Shown here piece after piece: positions 43,291-51,940 of a stretch of 64,000 bases of DNA; positions within the stretch are counted from its first letter, which is position 1, and every line of letters begins with the position of its first letter. The position numbers and the translations under genes are program-made. The stretch comes from Oribacterium sp. NK2B42. Lineage in GTDB: Bacteria > Bacillota > Clostridia > Lachnospirales > Lachnospiraceae. A model generated the notes under the pieces. That model saw only the letters and a program-made list of their open reading frames with translations, was not told the origin of the DNA and ran no database searches. The stretch spans positions 1 through 64,000 of the forward strand of contig NZ_AUJX01000007.1 of the NCBI RefSeq assembly GCF_000424445.1, written 5' to 3'.

Positions 43291-44583
43291 ATGAAAAAAA
43301 TAAACATTGGAATGCTTGGTATCGGAAATATCGGAAAGGGTACATATCAGACTCTCGAAATGAGTCGTACGAAGATTGAACAGTCAACCGGAATGTCCCT
43401 TGAGATCGTGAAGATCCTGAATCGTCACCCTGAGATTGACAGAGGCATAGCTATACCTAAGGAAAAGTATGTAACAGATGCATACGATATCATAAATGAT
43501 CCGGAAATCGACATAGTCATCGAGCTTATCGGCGGCATCGAACCTGCCACAACCTTCATGGCAGATGCATTGAAAGCGGGAAAACACGTGGTCACCGCCA
43601 ACAAAGCTGCCATCGCTGCCAACGGTCAGATGCTTCAGGAGCTTGCTTACAAGAACCAGCTCATGCTCCGTTTTGAAGCCAGTGTTGCGGGAGGTATCCC
43701 TATCCTGAATGCCATCTCCAGTGCCCTCATCTCCAACGAATTCAGCCAGGTTCAGGGAATCCTTAACGGAACCACCAACTATATACTGACAAAGATGACA
43801 GAAAACGGAACTCCCTACGAGGAGGTGCTTAAGGATGCCCAGGCTAAGGGCTTTGCAGAGGCAGATCCCACTGCGGACGTTGAGGGAATCGATGCAGCCA
43901 ATAAGCTGTCTATACTTATTTCCCTTCTTTTCGGTATCGGCATCAAGCCCGGTGACATTCCCACAAAGGGGATCACAAAGGTGGCCAGCGAGGATATCGC
44001 CTTTGCCAAGGAATTCGGCTATAAGATAAAGCTTCTGGCAACCGCCCACAATGAGGACGGAAAGGTCACCTGCAATGTTGAGCCATCTCTGGTTTCTGAG
44101 AATCACCCTCTTGCCAATGTCAACAATGAGTTTAATGCAGTTTACATTACCGGCAACGCGGTAGACAATCTTATGTTCTATGGCCGCGGAGCCGGTCCTC
44201 TTCCTACAGGAAGCGCTGTTATAGGGGACGTTGTCAGTGTGGCGCGGAAGATAGAAAAGGGCGCTGCCTATGATCTTCTCCCTCATCTAAGGTACGATGC
44301 GGATCTCCAATTTGCAGGAGAGGGCGTACATCAGTACTATATCCGGGTTCAGGCCGTAGATCATCCCGGTGTACTCGGTCAGATCGCCTCTACACTCGGC
44401 GTTTACGGCATCGGCATCAAGACCATGATGCAGCGTGCCGGCGACAACACAGGCGGAACGGTACCCATGATCTTCATAGTGTATGAGGTGGATAATAGCA
44501 TTCTCACAACCGCCCTTAAGGTACTTTTGAACAATGGCTCGGTTTCCTCCGTAGACAATGTACTGAGGGTACTGAGATCGTGA
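43291..44583 (+). CDS. hom: Homoserine dehydrogenase
   Basis: Reduces aspartate semialdehyde to homoserine, the branch point to threonine and methionine. The 430-residue protein has the NAD(P) motif IGMLGIGNIGKGTYQ, the catalytic region GKHVVTANKAAIA, ASVAGGIPIL and ILNGTTNYILTKM, AEADPTADVEGIDAANKLSIL, and a C-terminal ACT domain (YYIRVQAVDHPGVLGQIAS) for feedback control by an amino acid. AATCGGAGCG precedes the ATG, with an extended -10 box at 43252-43260. It is monocistronic with its own terminator; thrC and thrB are not adjacent. Confidence 0.96.
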   Translation: MKKINIGMLGIGNIGKGTYQTLEMSRTKIEQSTGMSLEIVKILNRHPEIDRGIAIPKEKYVTDAYDIINDPEIDIVIELIGGIEPATTFMADALKAGKHVVTANKAAIAANGQMLQELAYKNQLMLRFEASVAGGIPILNAISSALISNEFSQVQGILNGTTNYILTKMTENGTPYEEVLKDAQAKGFAEADPTADVEGIDAANKLSILISLLFGIGIKPGDIPTKGITKVASEDIAFAKEFGYKIKLLATAHNEDGKVTCNVEPSLVSENHPLANVNNEFNAVYITGNAVDNLMFYGRGAGPLPTGSAVIGDVVSVARKIEKGAAYDLLPHLRYDADLQFAGEGVHQYYIRVQAVDHPGVLGQIASTLGVYGIGIKTMMQRAGDNTGGTVPMIFIVYEVDNSILTTALKVLLNNGSVSSVDNVLRVLRS

Positions 44584-44606
44584 ATGAGCCGAGGTACTCA
44601 AGCAGT

Positions 44607-44652
44607 GTCGAGCGGTCAGGCATCCGATTGAATGCCTGACCGCTCGACTTTT
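44607..44652 (+). terminator. Terminator of the homoserine dehydrogenase gene
   Basis: GTCGAGCGGTCAGGCAT pairs perfectly with its complement (44632-44648) around an 8-base loop, then TTTTA. Confidence 0.9.
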
Positions 44653-44719
44653 ATGTGCTCCGGCAGAACTACTGTCCCTCCGCTCTTACCTGCTTATGAC
44701 CAGGCTTAATGATTGACTT

Positions 44720-46414
44720 TTATTCAATGGTGCTAATGGATGCGAGTATTTCTTCCTTCAATTGCCTGTTCACTGAAAGGGCTTTTTCCCTTGAGTCCTG
44801 AACAGAATAGATGTAGAACTTGATCTTGGGTTCTGTGCCGCTGGGTCTCATGGCAAACCAGGAGCCGTTGTCCAGGAAAAATTTCATGGCATTCTGAGGG
44901 GGGATATCTTCATAACCATCTTTATAATCTATAACCTTCACCACCTTGGAGCCGGCAAGCTCTGCGGGGTGGTTCTCCCGGATATAGGTCATCATGCGTT
45001 CTATGCGCCTTGCGCCGGCAATACCTTCCAGTACAAGGTTTGGTTCATCCTCGGCAAAGTATCCGTATTTCTCATATATCTCGCAAAGCACATCATAGAG
45101 TGTCTTGCCCTGCTTTTTGTAATAAGCAGCGGCCTCAGCCACCAGCATTCCGGCAGAGATTCCATCCTTGTCGCGGATTTCTTCGCAGGCTGCATATCCA
45201 ACGGACTCTTCATATCCGAAGAGATAGGTGTAGCCGTTCTCATGAAGGTATGGGATCTTACCGCAGATGTTCTTAAAGCCTGTCAGAGTTTCGAACATTT
45301 CCACACCATAGGCTTTCGCAATGATATCCGAGAGGGTGGAAGTGACTATGGACTTTATCATTGCCCCCTTCTCAGGAAGAGTGCCTGCAGTTTTACGGCC
45401 TTCCAGAATATAGTTTACAAGGAGATAACCGGTCTGGTTTCCGTTAAGCGGGATGTAGTTCCCCTCGTCATCTTTTATCTCAATAGCGAATCTGTCCGCG
45501 TCAGGATCTGTTGCCATAAGAAGCTCCGCACCGAATTCCCTTCCATAAGCTTCGCTGAGCTTAAATGCCTTCGGATCCTCCGGATTCGGATAACCTACGG
45601 TTGTGAAATCCGGATCAGGCATTTCCTGTTCGGGAACGATCTTCCAGTTCTTAAAGCCGCGCTCCTTGAGCATTTCACGGAAGGGGATGGATCCGCAGCC
45701 GTTAAGGGGTGTGTAAACGAAGGGGATATCAAGGTCAAGCTCATCACCGTCATGGATCTTCAGGCTTAAAACCTTATCCAGGTACTCCCTGTCGTATCCC
45801 TCGCCGAGGACTGTGATTGCACCGGAGCGGATACCCTCACCGTAATCTGATTTTTTTACTCCGGTCCAGATATCAACTGCATTGATCCTCTCAAGCATTC
45901 CGTCCGCAACCTCGCTTGATACCTGACAGCCATCCTCCCAGTAAGCCTTGTAGCCGTTATACTCCTTCGGATTATGTGAAGCGGTGATATTTATGCCGAC
46001 CTTTGTTCCCAGGCGGTTCACCATGTAGGCAAGCTCCGGGGTAGGGCGAAGAGAGGGGAATGTATAAACCTTTATGCCGTTTGCCGCAAATATCTCTGCC
46101 GCAAGCTCTGCAAATTCCTTTGAAAAATGTCTCGGATCGTGAGCTATGACAACACCCTTCTTCATGGCTTCTTCGCCGTGGGCTATGATGTAATCCGCAA
46201 TTCCCTGAGTAGCCTTACCTACTGTGTAGAAGTTCATGCGGTTTGTGCCGGCTCCGACTTTTCCCCTGAGTCCGGCTGTTCCGAAGGAAAGATCCTTATA
46301 GAAGCGTTCCTCCTTTTCGGTTTCATTGTCTTTTATGGAGATGAGCTCCTGCTTTAACGGGTCTGTGTCCGGAAGTCTGTCCAGCCACTCTTCGTATTTC
46401 GTCTGAAAGTTCAT
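44720..46414 (-). CDS. Phospho-sugar mutase (phosphoglucomutase/phosphomannomutase)
   Basis: Interconverts glucose 1- and 6-phosphate (or the mannose forms) in glycogen and surface-sugar metabolism. A 564-residue alpha-D-phosphohexomutase: the active serine loop GINITASHNPKEYNGYK, the metal loop LLMATDPDADRFAIEI, the sugar loop FGYEESVGYA and the phosphate loop MRPSGTEPKIKFY are all present. Length matches the PgcA/PGM type of Firmicutes. A GGAGGC site precedes the ATG on the minus strand. Monocistronic, convergent with the homoserine dehydrogenase gene. Confidence 0.94.
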   Translation of the reverse strand: MNFQTKYEEWLDRLPDTDPLKQELISIKDNETEKEERFYKDLSFGTAGLRGKVGAGTNRMNFYTVGKATQGIADYIIAHGEEAMKKGVVIAHDPRHFSKEFAELAAEIFAANGIKVYTFPSLRPTPELAYMVNRLGTKVGINITASHNPKEYNGYKAYWEDGCQVSSEVADGMLERINAVDIWTGVKKSDYGEGIRSGAITVLGEGYDREYLDKVLSLKIHDGDELDLDIPFVYTPLNGCGSIPFREMLKERGFKNWKIVPEQEMPDPDFTTVGYPNPEDPKAFKLSEAYGREFGAELLMATDPDADRFAIEIKDDEGNYIPLNGNQTGYLLVNYILEGRKTAGTLPEKGAMIKSIVTSTLSDIIAKAYGVEMFETLTGFKNICGKIPYLHENGYTYLFGYEESVGYAACEEIRDKDGISAGMLVAEAAAYYKKQGKTLYDVLCEIYEKYGYFAEDEPNLVLEGIAGARRIERMMTYIRENHPAELAGSKVVKVIDYKDGYEDIPPQNAMKFFLDNGSWFAMRPSGTEPKIKFYIYSVQDSREKALSVNRQLKEEILASISTIE

Positions 46415-46500
46415 GTTTGCCTCCTGTATCAGTTTTCCTTAAGCTTTATCATTACCGTTAATTATAACTGATATAAGAAAGGATTTCGAGTCAGAGCGTA

Positions 46501-46546
46501 TAATAAAAGCCACCTCATCCGGGTTTTATCCCGAAATCGGAGGCTT
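46501..46546 (-). terminator. Terminator of bioY (minus strand)
   Basis: Read on the minus strand, AAGCCTCC...TCGGGATAAAACCCGGA...GGTGGCTT forms a long stem followed by TTATTA. It ends 14 bases beyond the bioY stop codon. Confidence 0.8.
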
Positions 46547-46559
46547 AAATACACTATTT

Positions 46560-47159
46560 TTATGCCGCGTTTGCTGTTCCTATGAGTCTTGCCTGATACA
46601 GAGTATGTCTCAATGCGGGCGCAAGGATCAGGACTAAAACGATCTTTATGATAGTTGTGGGGATGAAGGGAATCACGCAGGCGGAGAGAGCAGCGCCTAA
46701 AGTATTGTGGGTCATGATCATGAACCAGAGTACTCCCACCGCGTAATTAAACAGGGTGCCTGCCAGGATTCCGGCAATGTTCAGTCCGTAATATATGACT
46801 GCTTTTCTGTTTCCGTCTCTTTCTCCTGAAATCATCACTGCAAGTTCATAAAACATTCCTGCAAGGAGTGCCATAACCGGGAAGGAAATGATGAATCCGC
46901 CGGTTGGTCCCATGATGCTGCCCAGACCCCCGGTAAGTCCATGGAACACCGGTACGCCTATGGCTCCCAGGATTACATATGAAAGAGTTGCCATGAAACC
47001 GCGCCTGCTGCCTATAACTATGCCTGCCACCGGAACGATGAAGGTCTGCAGTGTCATGGGAACACCGCCGGGCAGTGGGATGTTAAACTGACTCACGATA
47101 GAGATGATCGCTGTGAATAATGCTATCAGGCAAAGGTCCAGTGTTTTTGTATTTCGCAT
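46560..47159 (-). CDS. bioY: BioY biotin transporter substrate-binding (S) component
   Basis: A 199-residue membrane protein of six hydrophobic segments. BioY signatures are visible: MTLQTFIVPVAGIVIGSRRG, VFHGLTGGLGSIMGPTGGF and the C-terminal PFIPTTIIKIVLVLILAPALR. It captures biotin and works with a shared energy-coupling factor (EcfA/EcfT), which is not encoded here. AAAGGAGACACAACATG provides the start. The promoter carries two BirA-type operators, so transcription should be shut off when biotin is plentiful. Confidence 0.95.
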   Translation of the reverse strand: MRNTKTLDLCLIALFTAIISIVSQFNIPLPGGVPMTLQTFIVPVAGIVIGSRRGFMATLSYVILGAIGVPVFHGLTGGLGSIMGPTGGFIISFPVMALLAGMFYELAVMISGERDGNRKAVIYYGLNIAGILAGTLFNYAVGVLWFMIMTHNTLGAALSACVIPFIPTTIIKIVLVLILAPALRHTLYQARLIGTANAA

Positions 47160-47230
47160 GTTGTGTCTCCTTTAAGTTTGGTATATTCCGTCCGGAAAAT
47201 GCAAGGGATGTGCGCCGGCCCAACTGTTGC

Positions 47231-47314
47231 TATGGTTAACTATTTTTTGCCAACAGGTTAACTATAGATATCGAAACGGTATTTGTCAACCCATTTCGTT
47301 TTGACGGTTAACAC
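47231..47314 (-). promoter_or_regulatory. bioY promoter with two BirA-type operators
   Basis: On the minus strand TTGACA (47284-47289) and TATAGT (47261-47266) are 17 bases apart. On the plus strand TTGTCAACC-N14-GGTTAACAC (47283-47314) covers the -35 box and TGGTTAACT-N14-GGTTAACTA (47233-47264) covers the -10 box and start site. Both fit the Firmicute BirA pattern (TTGTTAACC, 14-15 bases, GGTTAACAA) with the same half-site spacing. Confidence 0.85.
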
Positions 47315-47417
47315 GGACAATCTGTGTTGAATGTCTTATATTGTTATAGGATATGACGATATTTAGGGTAATGAAATAGTTGTAGTGTGCGTTTTTCCAT
47401 CGAAGGAACGATGGGGA

Positions 47418-48401
47418 ATGGAGAATGCTATGAGTATAGATATGTCTTTTTTTACGCGTTACGGGACTGTTGGGAACTATTCCAGGACGCAGAAAATGAA
47501 GCAGAAGGTAGAGCGACGTAAAAACGAAAGCGATTTTACTTCGAAAGAAACAAAAACTGTAAAATATGACACCCGGACTACTTCCGAGAAGGTGCGGACT
47601 ATGATCCAGTCCGAAGCACAGAAGATAGAAGATGCCTATAGGATGTCAGCTCAGAAGGAGGATTCCGACGATAAGCTCAACAAGATAAGAACAAAATATA
47701 TGTACGGCGGAAACCTGTCTCCGGACGAGCTTGATTACATCCGGCGGAAGGATGCAAAGCTCTATTCCGAGATCAAGGCTGAAAAAGACGAGATCAAAAA
47801 TTACGAGAAAAAGTTAAGAACTGCCAAGACCAAGGAAGAGACTCAGCGGGTAATGGCTGATGAAGCGAATGCTGCATTATCCAAGGTTAATGCCGTCTCC
47901 AACAATCCTCACATCAGTGAGGCTGACAAAATGGCGGTGTGCGCCGCTGAATACAGGAAGCTCAAAAAGAAGCAGGAGATCTTCGATAAGTTTATGGAAA
48001 AGGGCGAATATGCTAAGCTTCCAACAGATGCCGAAAAGCGTGAAGCTGAGCGTGAGATCATGGAGGCAAGAGAAGAGGAGCTCCGGAATGCCGGAAGAAC
48101 AGAGGAGGAAACTGAGAAGAACGGAAACAACTTGAACTCCGACGAAAGACCGGATACTGCCATCAGTGATGACCGAAGTCCCGGTAAAAGGTCTGATACT
48201 GCTTTAAGGGATAGCAGAAGCCCCGGTAAAAAAAAGGTCTCATCAGACAGCACCAAAAAGGTTTATAAGAGCACCGCTGATGCCGAGTCCACCCCGGAAG
48301 CCCTCAAAGTTAAGCGTGCCAAAAACAACTCTGGTCGAGGCAAACTATACAACTCAGATAACGAGACCGGAGATGTAAGCAGCCATATGTGGGAGGCCTA
48401 G
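47418..48401 (+). CDS. Hypothetical coiled-coil protein
   Basis: A 327-residue very charged protein without signal peptide or membrane segment. The N-terminal 50 residues (SIDMSFFTRYGTVGNYSRTQK) are unique; residues 60-250 are almost entirely Glu/Lys-rich and predicted coiled coil (EIKAEKDEIKNYEKKLRTA, KREAEREIMEAREEELRNA). The tail has a short direct repeat, DTAISDDRSPGKRS and DTALRDSRSPGKKK, then a basic end. ATG 47418 is preferred over GTG 47385 because of the GAAGGA site; ATG 47430 is another option. Family not recognised; similar proteins in Lachnospiraceae suggest a structural role, which is only inference. Confidence 0.7.
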   Translation: MENAMSIDMSFFTRYGTVGNYSRTQKMKQKVERRKNESDFTSKETKTVKYDTRTTSEKVRTMIQSEAQKIEDAYRMSAQKEDSDDKLNKIRTKYMYGGNLSPDELDYIRRKDAKLYSEIKAEKDEIKNYEKKLRTAKTKEETQRVMADEANAALSKVNAVSNNPHISEADKMAVCAAEYRKLKKKQEIFDKFMEKGEYAKLPTDAEKREAEREIMEAREEELRNAGRTEEETEKNGNNLNSDERPDTAISDDRSPGKRSDTALRDSRSPGKKKVSSDSTKKVYKSTADAESTPEALKVKRAKNNSGRGKLYNSDNETGDVSSHMWEA

Positions 48402-48479
48402 CCTATACCTGGACAAAAAGCATAAATATAACTTTTAGCTTATATGAATTTTTGCTCTGATAGCAAAAATCCATTTTCA

Positions 48480-48508
48480 TTGACATAGTCCTGAAGCAAA
48501 CATAAAAT
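48480..48508 (+). promoter_or_regulatory. Promoter of the T-box leader
   Basis: TTGACA (48480-48485), 17-base spacer, TAAAAT (48503-48508). It lies directly before the T-box leader, so transcription probably begins near 48515. Confidence 0.8.
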
Positions 48509-48514
48509 TTACTT

Positions 48515-48684
48515 AATTTAATAAACCACAAACCGTTGAGGCGGAGATAAAACGGAATATGCTCTCACAGAGAGCCGGAGATATGTTGGTATCTCGCAAA
48601 GCGCACATAGTATGTGAAGCAGGGTGGCACCGCGAAGATTTTTCGTCCCTGGCAGGATTTTTACCGATCCTGCCGGGGATTTTT
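48515..48684 (+). promoter_or_regulatory. T-box leader (short or decayed) with terminator
   Basis: The T-box core AGGGTGGCACCGCG (48621-48634) is followed by TTCGTCCCT, which can form the antiterminator. The competing terminator is GGCAGGAT (48651-48658) with ATCCTGCC (48667-48674), then GGGGATTTTT. Upstream are ACAGAGAGCCGG and a GTTGG loop resembling the tip of Stem I, and a CACATA/TATGTG stem III. The interval between these parts is only about 35 bases, leaving no room for a normal specifier strand and stem II, so the leader is short or deleted. Its amino acid cannot be assigned. Confidence 0.8.
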
Positions 48685-48732
48685 CGATTTACATACCGGC
48701 GCAGCGGGATCTTTGAAAGGAGATTTCACAAA

Positions 48733-48834
48733 ATGTCTATGCGCTATCGGTTTGCAAAAGCACCCTGCATAAGGAACAAAAACTTATCAAAAAATCATTC
48801 ATATATTACGTACGATTATTTACGTTTTTTATAA
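48733..48834 (+). CDS. Short ORF after the T-box, probably a truncated gene
   Basis: AAAGGAG lies 10 bases before an ATG that opens 33 codons beginning MSMRYRFAKAPCIRNKN and ending in AT-rich sequence. Its place, right after the T-box terminator with a good ribosome binding site, is where the regulated gene should start. The peptide is not recognised and its second half has the composition of non-coding DNA, so it is probably the start of a gene whose remainder was lost. Confidence 0.4.
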   Translation: MSMRYRFAKAPCIRNKNLSKNHSYITYDYLRFL

Positions 48835-48883
48835 AAATAACATTTTTATTATCTTTTTTTGAGTAACTGCCGATGTTTAGCAT

Positions 48884-49600
48884 ATGGAAGAAAACACAAA
48901 CATACTTATCAAACTGAATAGTGTAGGAAAGATATACAGAACCGGACAGATAGTATACGAGGCTCTCCATGACGTTAATGTGGAGATCATGGAGGGAGAG
49001 CTTGTGGTCATATTGGGTCCCAGCGGCTCCGGAAAGAGTACTCTGCTCAATATGGTAGGCGGGCTTGACGCAGCCACATCCGGTCATATCTATTTTGGGG
49101 GAGAGGAAATAACTGCCTTCGATGACCGGAGGCTTGGCCAGTTCAGGGCAAAGGATGTAGGCATCATATTCCAGTTCTACAATCTGGTTCCATCCCTTAC
49201 TGCCTATGAAAATGTGGATCTCATGAGGGATCTGGGAATGGATATCATGGATCCTTTGGATGCTCTTGATCTCGTGGGTCTTAAATCAAAAAAGGATAAT
49301 TTCCCTTCTCAAATGTCCGGAGGACAGCAACAGAGAATAGCCATAGCCCGTGCCATAGCCAAAAGGCCCAGGCTTCTTTTATGTGATGAGCCCACAGGTG
49401 CCCTCGATACCAATACCGGAAGGGAAGTCCTGAAGCTTTTGCAGGACCAGAGCAGGGTAGAAGGAAGAACGGTGGTCATGGTAACACATAATTCTTTGTT
49501 TGCGGAAATTGCGGACAAAGTCATCCTGGTAAAAAACGGTACTGTAGAAGAAGTAGTTGTTAACGACACTCCAAAGGACGCTTTGGAATTGAATTGGTAA
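48884..49600 (+). CDS. ABC exporter ATPase (MacB/LolD type)
   Basis: A 238-residue ATPase of the MacB/LolD/FtsE class. [18 protein letters not shown] is Walker A with the typical GGLD, IIFQFYNLVPSLTAYENV the Q-loop, SQMSGGQQQRIAIARAIA the signature and LLLCDEPTGALDTNTG Walker B. It energises the FtsX-like permease encoded 6 bases downstream. No close ribosome binding site is seen, only weak purine-rich sequence. The operon continues with a membrane-fusion adaptor, so the whole resembles a MacAB-like or peptide/antimicrobial exporter of Gram-positive type. Confidence 0.92.
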   Translation: MEENTNILIKLNSVGKIYRTGQIVYEALHDVNVEIMEGELVVILGPSGSGKSTLLNMVGGLDAATSGHIYFGGEEITAFDDRRLGQFRAKDVGIIFQFYNLVPSLTAYENVDLMRDLGMDIMDPLDALDLVGLKSKKDNFPSQMSGGQQQRIAIARAIAKRPRLLLCDEPTGALDTNTGREVLKLLQDQSRVEGRTVVMVTHNSLFAEIADKVILVKNGTVEEVVVNDTPKDALELNW

Positions 49601-49606
49601 TAGAGC

Positions 49607-51940
49607 ATGAGTAAAAATCTGGGAATAAAGCTTATCAGGGATTTAAAAGAAAATGCCGTTCAATTCCTTGCCATCTTTTTGATGTGTTTTTTTGCCATGT
49701 TTATCATGGAAGCCCTTGACTGTGTCGTAACAGGTCTCGGTAATTCTGTAGATGAATACTATACCCTGACAAATTTTATGGACATGAGTGTTTCGGCAGC
49801 AAGGTTTTCCAGAGAAGATCTGTCCCTGATCCAGAATCTGCCTTCCGTTAAGAAAGCAGAGCTTCGATATACCACAAACGGTAAGATCAAAATAAACGGC
49901 GAAGAATTAAAGCTGGAATTCAATTTTATCGAAGCTAATGAGATATCAAAAATGCATATTCATAAAGGCGTTCCGTATGAAAAGGATCGGCACGGTATAT
50001 GGATAGACAGATATTTTGCAGAAAAACACGGCATAGATGTGGGAGCCAATGTCTCCCTTATCTGTGACACTATAGCCTTTGATGAAACCGTCATGGGGAT
50101 AATGGAAAATCCCGACCATGTCTACTTCACTATAGACGAAACATATATAGAACCGGAGATAGGAGAGTACGGATATGCATTTCTGGATTCGGGAGATTAT
50201 CCGGGACAGGATCTTCATTTTGACAGCATTTACATAGATTTAAAAAATGTAAGCAATCAATTTGAACTTACGGATACAGACAAAAAGGAAATCGAACAGG
50301 CAAAAGCGGATATACAGGATTTATTTACAGATGCAAACATAACCTGCGTGTCAAAAAAGGATGAGGGCGGACATAATGCAGTACACAGTGATATTGATTC
50401 CAATGAAACTCTGGAAATAGTTTTTCCCTTCCTTTTTATATCCATAGCCCTCCTCGGCATAGTATCTACCATGACCCGAATGGTTCTTAAACAACGAACC
50501 ATCATAGGCACCTTCAAGGCGCTGGGTTTTTCCAAGGAAACGGTATTTATACACTATATCACCTACTCGGTTTTTGTATGTCTGATGGGATGTGTATTGG
50601 GTGCCATTGCGGGATGGTACAGCTTGGGACAATATGTATTTGATGTTTATAAAGGGTATTACTGCCATCCCTTTGGCAGAATGGAGCTTTCTCCGAGAAT
50701 AGGGATCATTACAACTGCTGTTACAGTGATGTCGGGGCTTACAAATTACATGTCCTGTAGAAATATCCTTTCCCTTAGAGCCTCTGAGATATTGCGGCCT
50801 GCGCCTCCTGTCGTTTCAGGTGCAGGATTTATAGAGCATACACCCATATGGAAGCTTCTGAGCTTTGCCAGCAGATGGAACATAAGAGACATTAACAGAA
50901 ACAAAGTAAGGACTCTGGCAGGAATAATCGGAGTTACGTTATGTACGGCTCTGATGCTTACAGCCTTTGGAATGGACGAACTCAATAAGGGATCTGAGCA
51001 TTGGAAATATTATCGGCTTACACCTGCAGATTTTGAGGTTGGATTTGCTCCCGGGACAGCTTACGACACTGTCTATGATTACTCAAGGCGTTTCCGGGGA
51101 CAGATGGTCCAAAAGGTTCAGACAGATGTGACAAAGGACGATGAAATAGGATTGTATTATGTCACTGTAATGGATGAAGGGAATCTGTATCACTTTCAGG
51201 ATGAATCGGGAAAGTATATGGAGCTGCCGGATGCGGGAGTGGCTGTAAGCGCAAAGGTTATGGAGACCATGGAGCTGAAGCTTGGAGACGTGATCAGCTT
51301 CAGGATTCCCGGTCTCAGGGATAAATTCAAGGCTAAGATTTACTCTGTATTTAAAGCCCCTGATGAACAGGGGATAGCCATGAAGCGAAGTTTTTTCGAA
51401 CGTATAAACGGAGAGTTTAAGCCCAATACTTTATTTACTAATATGACAGTCCCTAAAAGGTATGTTACGGAAAGAGAAGAAATCCTCAGCGTTTTCTCAA
51501 AAAAAGAGTATATCAAAGCATTAAATCTCAAAAGAGCCAGCACGGATCAGGAGGTTTACTATATCATGACCATCGCAGTCCTGCTGGGAATAGTCGTTAT
51601 GTACAATCTCGGCATCCTGTCATTTGTGGAAAAGGTCAGGGAGGTTGCAACCCTCAAGGTTCTTGGATTTTCAACGGGAAGCATCCGATGGATCCTGAAT
51701 CAGCAGAATATAATCATAGACGGACTCGGTACCATCATAGGGCTCGTTCTGGGAAAGAAGATACTTATATTCACCATGTCTAACATGGACTATAGTGTGG
51801 ATTATATCTACAATATAAGCTTCAAGCCCTATTTATTTTCTGTACTTGTTTCTTTTGTCCTTTCTATCACAGTTAATGCACTTATCTCTTCGCGGGTTAA
51901 GACTATTAATATGGTAGATGCATTAAAGGGAGTAGAGTAA
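49607..51940 (+). CDS. FtsX-like ABC exporter permease
   Basis: A 777-residue permease with two FtsX units. After one N-terminal membrane helix comes an extracellular MacB_PCD-like domain (residues 45-250), then three helices with VLKQRTIIGTFKALGFSKE, the coupling-helix region near 305. A second helix, extracellular domain and final helices with EVATLKVLGFSTGSIRWIL form the other unit. Such permeases usually release lipoproteins or peptides or sense antimicrobials. The stop codon overlaps the adaptor start by one base (TAATG). Confidence 0.9.
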   Translation: MSKNLGIKLIRDLKENAVQFLAIFLMCFFAMFIMEALDCVVTGLGNSVDEYYTLTNFMDMSVSAARFSREDLSLIQNLPSVKKAELRYTTNGKIKINGEELKLEFNFIEANEISKMHIHKGVPYEKDRHGIWIDRYFAEKHGIDVGANVSLICDTIAFDETVMGIMENPDHVYFTIDETYIEPEIGEYGYAFLDSGDYPGQDLHFDSIYIDLKNVSNQFELTDTDKKEIEQAKADIQDLFTDANITCVSKKDEGGHNAVHSDIDSNETLEIVFPFLFISIALLGIVSTMTRMVLKQRTIIGTFKALGFSKETVFIHYITYSVFVCLMGCVLGAIAGWYSLGQYVFDVYKGYYCHPFGRMELSPRIGIITTAVTVMSGLTNYMSCRNILSLRASEILRPAPPVVSGAGFIEHTPIWKLLSFASRWNIRDINRNKVRTLAGIIGVTLCTALMLTAFGMDELNKGSEHWKYYRLTPADFEVGFAPGTAYDTVYDYSRRFRGQMVQKVQTDVTKDDEIGLYYVTVMDEGNLYHFQDESGKYMELPDAGVAVSAKVMETMELKLGDVISFRIPGLRDKFKAKIYSVFKAPDEQGIAMKRSFFERINGEFKPNTLFTNMTVPKRYVTEREEILSVFSKKEYIKALNLKRASTDQEVYYIMTIAVLLGIVVMYNLGILSFVEKVREVATLKVLGFSTGSIRWILNQQNIIIDGLGTIIGLVLGKKILIFTMSNMDYSVDYIYNISFKPYLFSVLVSFVLSITVNALISSRVKTINMVDALKGVE

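Noticed and set aside
43384-44286. 300-codon minus-strand frame opposite the homoserine dehydrogenase gene
   Set aside because: It mirrors a clear hom gene, has no ribosome binding site or recognisable motif, and results from codon bias.
48559-48834. 91-codon frame starting within the T-box leader
   Set aside because: Its first half overlaps the T-box and terminator, which explain that sequence; only the last 33 codons have a ribosome binding site.
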